A stretch of DNA of 64,000 nt. Source: Lentzea terrae. GTDB taxonomy: Bacteria; Actinomycetota; Actinomycetes; Mycobacteriales; Pseudonocardiaceae. The position numbers and the translations under genes were made by a program. Under the pieces are notes generated by a model. It saw only the letters and a program-made list of their open reading frames with translations. It had not been told where the DNA came from and searched no databases. Location: contig NZ_QFWW01000020.1 in NCBI RefSeq assembly GCF_003265345.1, forward strand, positions 249,566-313,565, read 5' to 3'. This document shows positions 9,512-16,825 of this stretch, one piece after another; position 1 is the stretch's first letter; every line of letters starts with the position of its first letter.

Positions 9512-10600
9512 TCAGCCGACCCGGAGGTCGTCCATTGCGTCGCGGTCCCAGTCGATGCCGAGACCTGGTGTGTCCGGAGCGAGCGCATGTCCGTTGTGGA
9601 CGGTGAGCTCGCCCTTGGTGATGGCGCGCAGCTGCGGGATGTGCTCCACGTACTTGCCGTTGGGCACCGCGGCGGCAAGGCTGACGTGCAGCTCCATCAG
9701 GAAGTGCGGGCAGACGTCCGCGTTGAACGCCTCCGCGGTGTGCGCGACCTTGAGGAATGGCGTGATGCCGCCGATCCGCGCCGCGTCGACCTGGATGATG
9801 GAGGCGGCACCGCGCTCGAGGTACTCGCGGAACTGGGCCGTCGAATACAGCGACTCCCCCACCGCGATCGGGATGGTCGTTTGCCGCGCCAACCGCACGT
9901 GCCCGCTCACGTCGTCAGCGGGCAGCGGTTCCTCGAGCCAGGCGAGGTTGACGTTCTGAAACGCTTGAGCGCGCCTGATCGCCTCAGCGGACGTCATGGA
10001 CTGGTTGGCGTCGACCATGATCGCGAACCGCTCCCCGACGGCCTCCCGCACCGCCTCAAGCCGTTCGACGTCCTCGACCAGGTCGGGCTTGCCGACCTTC
10101 ACCTTGATGCCCTGCCACCCCTGCTGCGCCGTTTCCTTGGCACCTTTGACCAGCTCTTCGGTGCTCAGGTGCAGCCAGCCGCCCTCGGTGTCGTACAGCG
10201 GCACCTCCTGCTTGTGGCCGCCCGCCATGCGCCACAACGGTTCCCCGGCGCGCAGGCACCGCAGGTCCCACAACGCGATGTCCACGGCGGCCAGCGCGAG
10301 CGAGGTGATCGCGCCGACCGTGGTGCTCCGCGTACTCGCGAACAGGTCCTGCCAGACGTGCTCGATCCGGCGCGCGTCGACGCCTTCGACTCGCGGCAGG
10401 AGATGGTCCTTCAGCAGCAAGAGGACGGAGCTGCCACCCGTGCCGATCGTGTAGGCGTAACCGAGTCCCGTGTTGCCGTCGTCGGTCGTGATCTCGACGA
10501 AAACGGTCTCCTGCTTGACGAACTGCTGGACCGCATCGGTGCGCAACGTCTCGACCGGAACGTCGACCTGGAACGCCTCGGCACGCAGGACCTTAGCCAC
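9512..10600 (-). CDS. Mandelate racemase/muconate lactonizing enzyme family protein, probable sugar-acid dehydratase
   Basis: 362-residue member of the enolase superfamily. The N-terminal capping domain is followed by a barrel with the KxK base motif (GIKVKVGK), metal ligands in MVDANQS, WLEEPLP and VGESLY, and a histidine in the VCPHFLMELH loop, the pattern of the mandelate racemase/sugar-acid dehydratase branch. It likely dehydrates an aldonic or uronic acid such as galactonate, fuconate or a uronate; the exact substrate cannot be read from sequence. GTG 10600 has GAGGAG five bases ahead. It is the first gene of the glycan operon, directly behind the promoter and palindromic operator, so sugar-acid catabolism is built into the polysaccharide response. 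Confidence 0.88.
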   Translation of the reverse strand: MAKVLRAEAFQVDVPVETLRTDAVQQFVKQETVFVEITTDDGNTGLGYAYTIGTGGSSVLLLLKDHLLPRVEGVDARRIEHVWQDLFASTRSTTVGAITSLALAAVDIALWDLRCLRAGEPLWRMAGGHKQEVPLYDTEGGWLHLSTEELVKGAKETAQQGWQGIKVKVGKPDLVEDVERLEAVREAVGERFAIMVDANQSMTSAEAIRRAQAFQNVNLAWLEEPLPADDVSGHVRLARQTTIPIAVGESLYSTAQFREYLERGAASIIQVDAARIGGITPFLKVAHTAEAFNADVCPHFLMELHVSLAAAVPNGKYVEHIPQLRAITKGELTVHNGHALAPDTPGLGIDWDRDAMDDLRVG

Positions 10601-10620
10601 GCCAACTCCTCGGATCTCTG

Positions 10621-10632
10621 ATCCTATAGGAT
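10621..10632. promoter_or_regulatory. Perfect palindrome ATCCTATAGGAT, likely GntR/FCD operator
   Basis: Twelve-base perfect inverted repeat lying between the predicted -10 element and the ribosome binding site of the first operon gene, where a bound repressor would block transcription. Short AT-centred palindromes of this kind are typical GntR-family operators, and the operon ends with such a regulator gene. The assignment to that protein is inference. Confidence 0.7.
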
Positions 10633-10642
10633 ATTTGCGGGC

Positions 10643-10671
10643 ATTGAACGCGGGCGTTACGAGGCTGTCAA
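10643..10671 (-). promoter_or_regulatory. Promoter of the glycan operon (TTGACA-17-TTCAAT)
   Basis: On the reverse strand a perfect -35 hexamer TTGACA (10666-10671) is separated by exactly 17 bases from TTCAAT (10643-10648), four of six matches to the -10 consensus. Transcription would begin near 10636, immediately before or within the palindrome at 10621-10632, and run through eight genes down to position 624. Confidence 0.7.
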
Positions 10672-10699
10672 CCGTCGTTTGGCCACGCTCCCACGCTGG

Positions 10700-10713
10700 T
10701 GAGAGCGTTTACA
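10700..10713. promoter_or_regulatory. cre-like LacI-family operator candidate TGTAAACGCTCTCA
   Basis: Read on the reverse strand, this 14-mer fits the LacI/CcpA-type consensus TGWNANCGNTNWCA at every fixed position. It lies about 29 bases upstream of the -35 box of the glycan operon, a place where a LacI-type repressor or co-regulator could act. No lacI-type gene is present in the window. Confidence 0.45.
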
Positions 10714-10819
10714 ACGGGTGCGAGCGACCGGTTCTGGTTCCGGTCCTCCGATGTTTGCAGCTCACGACCGGTGGTGGCTGCTGTTGGCACCTGTTGGAGT
10801 GTGCGTGAAGATGTGAGCG

Positions 10820-10850
10820 TTTCTGTCCGGTTGTCATCGGCGGACAGAAA
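10820..10850 (-). terminator. Candidate terminator hairpin after the SRPBCC gene
   Basis: Perfect ten-base inverted repeat (TTTCTGTCCG and CGGACAGAAA) with an 11-base loop, 28 bases beyond the stop codon of the minus-strand SRPBCC gene. There is no long T run, as is common in actinomycetes; it could also be a protein-binding site. Confidence 0.5.
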
Positions 10851-10878
10851 GTGATTCAGAATGAGCGCATAGCCGCGC

Positions 10879-11334
10879 TCACGCCTTCTCAGCGACCTCT
10901 TTGAGCCGCGCCAGGGTCGCCTCGATGTTCGCCTGGTTCGTCACGGCACGGTCCTTCACGCCGGTCGCCAGCACCGTGATCGGCTTGTACCAGGCAGGCC
11001 GACGGTCCCAAGTAGCCTCCGTGACGCGGCAGCCGGAAGCGGTGGGCTCGATGTCGTACTGCCAGCGCGACACCGCCAGGCCCAGCGAGCGAACCTCGAA
11101 CGCGAACCGCGAAGCCGAGCAGTCGGTGACCGTGGCGGTCGTCGGCCACACCCGCCAGCCGCGCCGGTTCAGGCCCCGGAACCTGGCTCCAACGGAAGGG
11201 CCGGCGGCACCGAGCCACCGACCTCCCGAGTACTCCTCGGCGACACCGCTCAGCCCGCGCAGGTCGCTGACCAGGTCGAACACGCGCTGCGGCGAGGCGG
11301 CGACGTCGATGTGCGCGGAGGCGTCAGGCGTCAT
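10879..11334 (-). CDS. SRPBCC (START-like) small ligand-binding protein
   Basis: 151-residue protein with the polyketide cyclase/START fold pattern: an N-terminal strand ASAHIDVAASPQRVFDLVSD, a central GARFRGLNRR, and a long C-terminal amphipathic helix (ANIEATLARLKEVAEKA). Such helix-grip proteins bind a hydrophobic ligand; some act as cyclases or lipid carriers, but nothing here fixes a substrate. It stands alone between the glycan operon and a dehydrogenase gene; 33 bases separate it from the latter's stop codon, so the two minus-strand genes might share a transcript. Confidence 0.8.
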   Translation of the reverse strand: MTPDASAHIDVAASPQRVFDLVSDLRGLSGVAEEYSGGRWLGAAGPSVGARFRGLNRRGWRVWPTTATVTDCSASRFAFEVRSLGLAVSRWQYDIEPTASGCRVTEATWDRRPAWYKPITVLATGVKDRAVTNQANIEATLARLKEVAEKA

Positions 11335-11367
11335 GCGGCAGAACTTACTACCAGTAGGTAACTACCG

Positions 11368-12297
11368 CTAGAGCTGCCGAACCGGCTTGCCCTGGATGAA
11401 GGCGTGGATGTCCTCGACGGCCTCGCGGAAGTACGTCCGGTAGTTGGCCTGCGTGACATAGCCGAGGTGCGGGGTGGCGAGGACGTTCGGCAACGTCCTG
11501 AGCTCGTCGGCGAGCGGCAGCGGTTCGGTCTCGAAGACATCGAGGCCGGCACCGGCGATTCGCCGCTCCCGCAACACGTCCAGCAGCGCGGTGGAGTCGA
11601 CGATGGCCGCACGGGAGGTGTTGATCAGGAACGCGCTCGGCTTCAGGCACGCCAGCGCGGCGGAATCCACCAACCCTCGAGTGCGCGCGCTCAGCACCAG
11701 GTGGATGGAGGCGAAGTCGGCCTGGCCCAGCAGGTCGTGCAACGAGGACGCCAGGCGCACGCCCTCGGCCTCCACCGCCGAGGACGTCAGGTTTTGGCTC
11801 CAGGCCACGACGTCCATGCCGAACGCCTTGCCGACGCGCCCGACCGCCTTGCCGAGGTGGCCGAAGCCGATCAGGCCGAGGGTGGCGCCGGCGAGGTCGA
11901 CGCCGACCGTGCTCTGCCACGGGCCGCCGCTGTGGAAGGCGGCGTTCTCCACGGCGAGGTGTCGCGCCAGACCCAGGATCAACGCCCAGGTCAGCTCGGT
12001 CGGTGGGGTCTTCGCGCTGCCGGTGCCGCAGACCGTGACGCGGTGGTCGGCAGCAGCCCGCAGATCGATCGAGGCGTTGCGCATGCCGCTGGTGATCAGC
12101 AGTCGCAGCTTGGGCAGCCGGGCGAACAACGAGGCGGGGAACGGCGTGCGTTCGCGCATGATCACGACGCACTCGGCGTCGGCCAGGACGTCCGCGGGAT
12201 CATCCAGGTGCTCGCGGATCACGGTCACGTCCAGGCCCGACCAGTTGGCGTTGGCCAGCGCCACGCCCTGGTAGTCGTCCAGCACCACGCACCTCAT
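11368..12297 (-). CDS. D-2-hydroxyacid dehydrogenase, NAD-binding
   Basis: 309-residue D-isomer-specific 2-hydroxyacid dehydrogenase (SerA/formate dehydrogenase-like fold). The Rossmann motif GFGHLGKAVG is near residue 143, and the catalytic Arg (NTSRAAIVD), Glu (GLDVFETEPLP) and His (ATPHLGYVT) are all present, so it should be active. It would reduce a 2-keto acid or oxidise the corresponding D-hydroxy acid; substrate unknown. It diverges from the DUF3291 gene with only 25 bases between the two start codons, so both promoters overlap or the messages are leaderless. Confidence 0.9.
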   Translation of the reverse strand: MRCVVLDDYQGVALANANWSGLDVTVIREHLDDPADVLADAECVVIMRERTPFPASLFARLPKLRLLITSGMRNASIDLRAAADHRVTVCGTGSAKTPPTELTWALILGLARHLAVENAAFHSGGPWQSTVGVDLAGATLGLIGFGHLGKAVGRVGKAFGMDVVAWSQNLTSSAVEAEGVRLASSLHDLLGQADFASIHLVLSARTRGLVDSAALACLKPSAFLINTSRAAIVDSTALLDVLRERRIAGAGLDVFETEPLPLADELRTLPNVLATPHLGYVTQANYRTYFREAVEDIHAFIQGKPVRQL

Positions 12298-12322
12298 GGA
12301 CTGATCATGTCAGAGTAGCCGC

Positions 12323-12778
12323 ATGGGGGACTTCCACCTGGCCCAGGCCAACATCACGATCGGCCGGTACTCGTTCGACCACTGGCGGATGCGCGGGTTC
12401 GCGAACCGGGTCGACCCGATCAACGACCTGGCGCAGCGGGCGCCCGGCTTCGTCTGGCGGCCGACGTCGGAACGGATGATGAACGACCTGCTGCGACTGG
12501 GGCGCGACCCGATGTTGGAGGCGTTCAACCTCAGCGTGTGGGAGTCGGTCGAGGCGTTGTGGGAGTTCACCTTCGGCGGTCTGCACCTGGAGGCGGTCAA
12601 GCTCAGCGACAAGTGGTTCGACCCGGCCACCGCGCTGGACGTGATGTGGTGGGTGCCCGCCGGCCATCAGCCCACGACCGAGGAAGGGCTCGCGAAGCTC
12701 GACCTCGTCAAGCGGGAAGGCCCCACACAGAGCGGGTTCACGTTCCGGAAGCGGTTCCCTGCGCCAGTGCTCCCCTGA
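12323..12778 (+). CDS. DUF3291 domain protein
   Basis: 151 residues. The sequence HLAQANITIGRY, DPINDLAQRAPGFVWR, NLSVWESVEALWEF and the WWVPAGHQPTTEEGLAKL segment match the DUF3291 family, which is related in fold to antibiotic biosynthesis monooxygenase-like (dimeric alpha+beta barrel) proteins; no activity is established. It starts back-to-back with the hydroxyacid dehydrogenase gene, and its 3' end overlaps the convergent TetR gene by 41 bases, so mutual antisense effects are possible. Confidence 0.88.
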   Translation: MGDFHLAQANITIGRYSFDHWRMRGFANRVDPINDLAQRAPGFVWRPTSERMMNDLLRLGRDPMLEAFNLSVWESVEALWEFTFGGLHLEAVKLSDKWFDPATALDVMWWVPAGHQPTTEEGLAKLDLVKREGPTQSGFTFRKRFPAPVLP

Positions 12779-13301
12779 CGATGATCTCCAGCAACGGCCG
12801 GGGATCGATCGCCTCGTCGCGGGCGAACTGCTGCAGGAACAGCCCCTGGACGCACATCCCGATCGTGTCCGAGGCGGCCAGCGGGTCGCGCACCCCGAGC
12901 CCCGCGAGCGCCGGGATCAGCATCGACGCCATGGTGGCCCGGCCGCGCAGCAACGCTTGGCGCACCTGAACATTGGTCGCGGCCTCCACCCACAGCACCA
13001 TGCGCGCCTTGACGGTGGTGACGTTCGGGCCGGTCATGAACTCGTAGAGCCGGCACAGCTCGTTGATGAGCTCCTCCGGCGACGAGGGCTTGAGCGCGGC
13101 CTCGACCGTCGGGGCCTCCTGGCGCACCATCCAGTCCATGACGCCGTCCAGAAGTGCGGCACGGCTGCGGAAGTAGTTGGACGTCGACCCCTTCGGCAGG
13201 TCCGCGCGGTCGTCCACCCGCGCGTGCGTGAGGCCGCGCAGTCCCTCGGTGCCGAGCAGGTCGACGGCGGCGGCGAGGGCGCGTTCCCGGTTCGAGGTCA
13301 C
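12738..13301 (-). CDS. TetR family repressor
   Basis: 187-residue regulator when read from GTG 13301, which gives a normal TetR N-terminus TSNRERALAAAVDLLGTEG; the ten extra upstream codons would run through the operator region. The helix-turn-helix (LTHARVDDRADLPKGSTSNYF) is followed by a ligand-binding helical domain. It diverges from a small membrane-protein gene, and two tandem imperfect palindromes lie in the shared gap, so it most likely represses both itself and that gene. The unusual RADLPKGSTSNYFRSRAALL pattern is found in repressors beside small membrane proteins. Inducer unknown. Confidence 0.88.
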   Translation of the reverse strand: MTSNRERALAAAVDLLGTEGLRGLTHARVDDRADLPKGSTSNYFRSRAALLDGVMDWMVRQEAPTVEAALKPSSPEELINELCRLYEFMTGPNVTTVKARMVLWVEAATNVQVRQALLRGRATMASMLIPALAGLGVRDPLAASDTIGMCVQGLFLQQFARDEAIDPRPLLEIIVRGALAQGTASGT

Positions 13302-13307
13302 GATCCC

Positions 13308-13343
13308 ACTATAAACGTAGTGACGGGACACTACGAACGTAGT
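13308..13343. promoter_or_regulatory. Two tandem operators for the divergent TetR/membrane-protein pair
   Basis: ACTATAAACGTAGT (13308-13321) and ACTACGAACGTAGT (13330-13343) agree at 12 of 14 positions, are spaced 22 bases (two helical turns), and the second is palindromic with six-base arms around AA. They fill the gap between the divergent start codons at 13301 and 13355, the place expected for TetR autoregulation. Confidence 0.75.
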
Positions 13344-13354
13344 ACCGTCGATCC

Positions 13355-13756
13355 ATGACAGCGACGATCGCCCTGGCCGCGTGGACCCTCAACACCGTGA
13401 TCGGACTGGTGATGCTGCTGCGCCTGCTCAACGCACGAAGACCGGTGCCACCCCTCGCCTACTACCACCTCGTCACCGCGCTGGTCGGGCTCGTTTTCTG
13501 GATCGGCTTCATGGCCGTCGGCTCGGCCGTGCTGGCGTGGCTCGGGTTCGCGGTGCTCTTCCTGCACAACGCCTTCGGGGACCGCCTGCGAGTGCGGGGC
13601 TGGCAGAAGCGCAACCCCACCACTCAGAAGAACGTCTACCTCAAATCGATGATGGCCGCGATGAGAAGGCCACTCACGGCGGTGCACGCCACCCTCGCGG
13701 GAGTGACCTTCTTCCCCGCTCTCGCTGCCGCCGTGATCAGCAGTTGGGGCGCGTGA
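13355..13756 (+). CDS. Small integral membrane protein, TetR-regulated
   Basis: 133 residues with hydrophobic segments at about 4-24, 37-60 and 60-75 and a final one near 112-130; a polar, basic loop (RLRVRGWQKRNPTTQKN) lies between. No family with known function is recognised. The placement opposite the TetR gene with operators between the two makes it the probable regulated target, for example a small transporter or stress membrane protein; this is inference. Its end overlaps the convergent lipase gene by 20 bases. Confidence 0.75.
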   Translation: MTATIALAAWTLNTVIGLVMLLRLLNARRPVPPLAYYHLVTALVGLVFWIGFMAVGSAVLAWLGFAVLFLHNAFGDRLRVRGWQKRNPTTQKNVYLKSMMAAMRRPLTAVHATLAGVTFFPALAAAVISSWGA

Positions 13757-14870
13757 CCTTGCCGGCGAAGCGGTCGCCCAACCAGTTCAGCGCGTTCGAG
13801 CCCCACGCACTGACCGCGGCGATGTGCCCGAGCAACGGCAGCGGCGTCCACTGCACGTCCGCGCCGAGCGAGCACCACTGCGAGCGCAGCTTCTGCCCGA
13901 CGCTGAACGGAATGAGCTCGTCGAGCGTGCCGTGGTAGAGGTACACGGGCGTGGCCGGTTTGACCGTGCCGAGCGTGTTCTCGGTCAACCTCTTCTGCCA
14001 CAACGGGTTCTGGATGACGTCCGGCTCCGTCGTCAGCGAGTTGAGCCGCGTGAACGGTGCCACCAAAGCGATCTCGGCGACGCACGAGTTGCGGATCTGG
14101 TCGATCACCTGCTGGCCGCGGGCGTTGAGCACGGAGGCCAACGGCAGTTCGGGATAGGCAGCGGCATATCCGGCCGCCGCAGCGAAGACCAGGCCCGAAC
14201 CGGCGTTGCCGTCGTTGAACTTCGCGACCGCGTTCAGGTCGGCCGGCACGCCACCGGCCGCGACACCGACGACGTTCAGCGAAGGCGCGTAGGACTTCCA
14301 CTGCTCGGCAGCGGCCGACGCGGCCTGACCACCTTGTGAGTACCCGAAAACGCCGACCGGTGCGGCCGCGGACAGGCCGGGGATGTTGCTCGCCGCCCGT
14401 GCGACGTCCAGCAGCGCACGGCCTTCCGAGCGGGCCACCGCGTAGGTGTGATCTCCTGGCGTGCCAAGGCCTTCGTAGTCGGTGACGGCGACCGCCCAGC
14501 CGTTGAACATGGCCTGCGCGAGGAACGCGATCTCGACCTCGGTGCCGTTTTGCAGCTGCTGCGACGGCGCGCATCGGTCGGCCATGCCCTGCGTGCCCAT
14601 CGCGTAGGCGACGATCGGGCGCGGGCCGTTGGTCCACGGCAGCGGCGACACCAGGACCATGCCGGACACGACGTTGCTCGTGCCCGTCGCGGACGTGGAG
14701 CGGTAGCGGATGTCGTAGGCCTTCACCGGAGCCGGCAGCACCCTCAGCGGCTCCGGATGCCACGCCACCTCCCTGCTGCTGACCAGATCGCCCGGCGCAG
14801 CCGCCGCAGCGGGTGTGACCAGGGCTGATAACAGGAGAACGGCGGCGAGCACGGCGCGGAGCTGCATCAT
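13737..14870 (-). CDS. Secreted LIP-family lipase/esterase
   Basis: 377 residues with a clear signal peptide (LRAVLAAVLLLSALVTPAAA) and an alpha/beta hydrolase of the secretory lipase (LIP) family, best known from Candida but common in actinomycetes. The nucleophile elbow is GYSQGG; a later YHGTLDELIPF carries the acid Asp and LPLLGHIAA the His. NSCVAEIAL and SQWCS supply conserved cysteines. It would hydrolyse extracellular esters or triacylglycerols. Two tandem ATG codons begin the gene (14870, 14867). A 16-base inverted repeat lies just upstream. Confidence 0.9.
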   Translation of the reverse strand: MMQLRAVLAAVLLLSALVTPAAAAAPGDLVSSREVAWHPEPLRVLPAPVKAYDIRYRSTSATGTSNVVSGMVLVSPLPWTNGPRPIVAYAMGTQGMADRCAPSQQLQNGTEVEIAFLAQAMFNGWAVAVTDYEGLGTPGDHTYAVARSEGRALLDVARAASNIPGLSAAAPVGVFGYSQGGQAASAAAEQWKSYAPSLNVVGVAAGGVPADLNAVAKFNDGNAGSGLVFAAAAGYAAAYPELPLASVLNARGQQVIDQIRNSCVAEIALVAPFTRLNSLTTEPDVIQNPLWQKRLTENTLGTVKPATPVYLYHGTLDELIPFSVGQKLRSQWCSLGADVQWTPLPLLGHIAAVSAWGSNALNWLGDRFAGKVTRPNC

Positions 14871-14883
14871 TGGACCCCTTTGT

Positions 14884-14899
14884 GGTAACCGACGTTACC
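14884..14899. promoter_or_regulatory. Inverted repeat GGTAAC-N4-GTTACC upstream of the lipase
   Basis: Perfect six-base arms with a four-base spacer (CGAC), 14 bases upstream of the lipase start codon; a similar half (CGTCGTAAC) follows at about 14915. The position suits a repressor site; the cognate protein is unknown. Confidence 0.5.
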
Positions 14900-14972
14900 G
14901 CAATGTAGGACCGAACGTCGTAACGCCGCAACAGGCTCTTCGGCTGGATGGATTCACACCTTGAGCGACCGT

Positions 14973-16070
14973 TCAGGGGTTCACGGCGAGGAACAGGAAC
15001 GCCGCCAACAGCAGCAGGTGCACGCCGCCCTGCAACCTGGTCGCACGTCCCGGCACGACGGTCAGCACGCTGACCAGAACCGTCAACAGCAGCAGCACCA
15101 TCTGCATCGGACCCAGCCCGAGCAGCAGCGGACCGTCCAACCAGACGGTGGCGAGCGCGATCGTCGGGATCGTGAGGCCGATGCTCGCGATCGCCGAGCC
15201 GTAGCCGAGGTTGAGGCTGGTCTGGATGCGGTCGCGCAACGCGGCCCGTGCGGCGGCGATCGTCTCGGGCAGCAGCACCAGCAGTGCGATCACGACGCCG
15301 ACGAACGACTGCGGGAACCCGGCGGCCCGCACGCCGGCTTCGATCGCGGGCGACTCGATCTTCGCGAGGCCCACCACCGCGATCAGGGCGACGAGCAGGA
15401 GGCCGAGCGACGTGAGCGCGGCCCTGCCGGACGGGGCCTCGGCGTGTTCCTCGGTCTCGATCACGCCTTCTTCGGTGACGGGCAGGAAGAAGTCGCGGTG
15501 CCGGACGGTCTGGGTGAAGACGAACAGCGCATACAGGGCCAGGGAGGCGAGCGCGGCGAACGCCAGCTGCGGGCCGGAGAACTCGGGGCCGGGCGTGGAC
15601 GTGGTGAACGTCGGCAGCACCAGCGTCAGCGTGGCGAGCGTGATCACTGTGGCCAGCGCGCCGCCGCTGCCCTCGGCGTTGAACAACGTCGTGCCGTGCT
15701 TGAGGGCGCCCAGTAACAACGCGATGCCGACGATGCCGTTCGTGGTGATCATGACCGCGGCGAACACGGTGTCGCGCGCGAGGGACGAGGCTTCGGAGCC
15801 GCCGGACACCATCAGCGTGACGATCAGGGCCACCTCGATGATCGTCACGGCGACCGCGAGGACCAGTGATCCGAACGGCTCCCCCACCCGGAGCGCGACG
15901 ACCTCGGCGTGGTGCACGGCGGCGAGCACGGTCGCGGCGAGCACGACGGCGACCAGGGCGACGAGCACGGGTGCGAGGTCACGCCCCCAGGCCAGGGCGA
16001 GCAGCAGCACGCCGAGCACGGGGGTGATGGTCGTCCAGGACAGCAGCGGGGAGCGCGAGGTGGCGGCCAT
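14973..16070 (-). CDS. Calcium/proton antiporter, ChaA/CAX family
   Basis: 365-residue inner-membrane cation exchanger with about 11 hydrophobic segments. Two alpha-repeats carry the acidic family motifs: VTIIEVALIVTLMVSGG in the first half and LLVLLPETIAAARAA in the second, with Glu residues that bind Ca2+/H+. A short acidic stretch (TEEGVIETEEHAEA) links the halves, as in ChaA. ATG 16070 is chosen because it begins the predicted soluble tail before the first membrane segment and has a GAGGGTG sequence ahead; a longer frame upstream lacks coding character. Probably a single-gene unit. Confidence 0.9.
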   Translation of the reverse strand: MAATSRSPLLSWTTITPVLGVLLLALAWGRDLAPVLVALVAVVLAATVLAAVHHAEVVALRVGEPFGSLVLAVAVTIIEVALIVTLMVSGGSEASSLARDTVFAAVMITTNGIVGIALLLGALKHGTTLFNAEGSGGALATVITLATLTLVLPTFTTSTPGPEFSGPQLAFAALASLALYALFVFTQTVRHRDFFLPVTEEGVIETEEHAEAPSGRAALTSLGLLLVALIAVVGLAKIESPAIEAGVRAAGFPQSFVGVVIALLVLLPETIAAARAALRDRIQTSLNLGYGSAIASIGLTIPTIALATVWLDGPLLLGLGPMQMVLLLLTVLVSVLTVVPGRATRLQGGVHLLLLAAFLFLAVNP

Positions 16071-16188
16071 GATCACACCCTCGCACGTCCGACACGCCCG
16101 CCGCCGTTCGGCGTAGACCATTTCGCAAACGCAGAAAAGTGGAGTGGGACGCCCCTGCCGCGCCCCACTCCACATTTAGTACCGGTGC

Positions 16189-16581
16189 CTAGAAATCAAA
16201 CAGAGCACCGGTGTGCGCCAGCATGACGCACGAGTTCGGGTAGGTGTGCACCTCGTGCACGGGCTCACCTCGCCAGAAGCCGAACATCGACACCTCGACC
16301 GGCGCGTAGATGAACGTGCAGGCACGGTTGTCGGACTGCATGGCCTGCAGGTCTGCGCCGGTGGCCGCCAACGTCGCGCAGGCGAGGGCCCTGCGCGGGT
16401 GGAGATCACCTCGTTCGCAGGTCAGGACGGTCGCCTTGAAGGCGTTGTCCTCGACATCGGAGTACTGCACCGTCAGCACCAGCGCGGTCCCCTGACTCGC
16501 GGCTGGGGCGGCCTGCGCGGTGCCGGCGAAGGCGAAAAGCGAGACGAACACTGCAACGATCGCAAGAATGCGGCCGGACAT
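16189..16581 (-). CDS. Subtilisin inhibitor-like (SSI, I16) secreted protease inhibitor
   Basis: 130 residues: a signal peptide (residues 1-24, cleaved after TAQA) and an SSI domain. The four SSI cysteines are present (Cys55, Cys68, Cys88, Cys118), as are HPRRALAC, LAATGADLQA, the reactive loop ACTFIYAPV and the FWRGEPV...NSC...GALFDF ending. Aligned to Streptomyces SSI, the P1 residue is Phe90 (Met in SSI) and P1' is Ile91, predicting inhibition of chymotrypsin/subtilisin-like proteases. These inhibitors restrain the organism's own or competitors' extracellular serine proteases during development. The gene stands alone. Confidence 0.88.
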   Translation of the reverse strand: MSGRILAIVAVFVSLFAFAGTAQAAPAASQGTALVLTVQYSDVEDNAFKATVLTCERGDLHPRRALACATLAATGADLQAMQSDNRACTFIYAPVEVSMFGFWRGEPVHEVHTYPNSCVMLAHTGALFDF

Positions 16582-16825
16582 GAAAGCGGTCCTCCTGAGA
16601 CCTCACAAAAACGGGCCGGTTCTCGGCCGCCGGAGATGTTGCCACCATGTTTCGGCGCCGCGAAAGGGGCCAGGAAACGTTCACCGATCACATTTGTGCG
16701 CTCCGCCGAAAGCGTGGTTGGGCCGAATGGATGTGTCGTCCGCCACGTTCGCGGGGACACAGCTGCCGACGGACTGTTACGGGTTGCTGACAGACACCGG
16801 CACGCGTGGACGTATTATTCGAATC

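Noticed and set aside
11345..11361. TTAC...GTAA repeat upstream of the SRPBCC gene as an operator
   Set aside because: Only the outer four bases of each arm pair; too weak to support.
16800..16822. TATTAT as a promoter -10 element before the carboxypeptidase gene
   Set aside because: No acceptable -35 hexamer lies 15-19 bases upstream, so I did not call a promoter.
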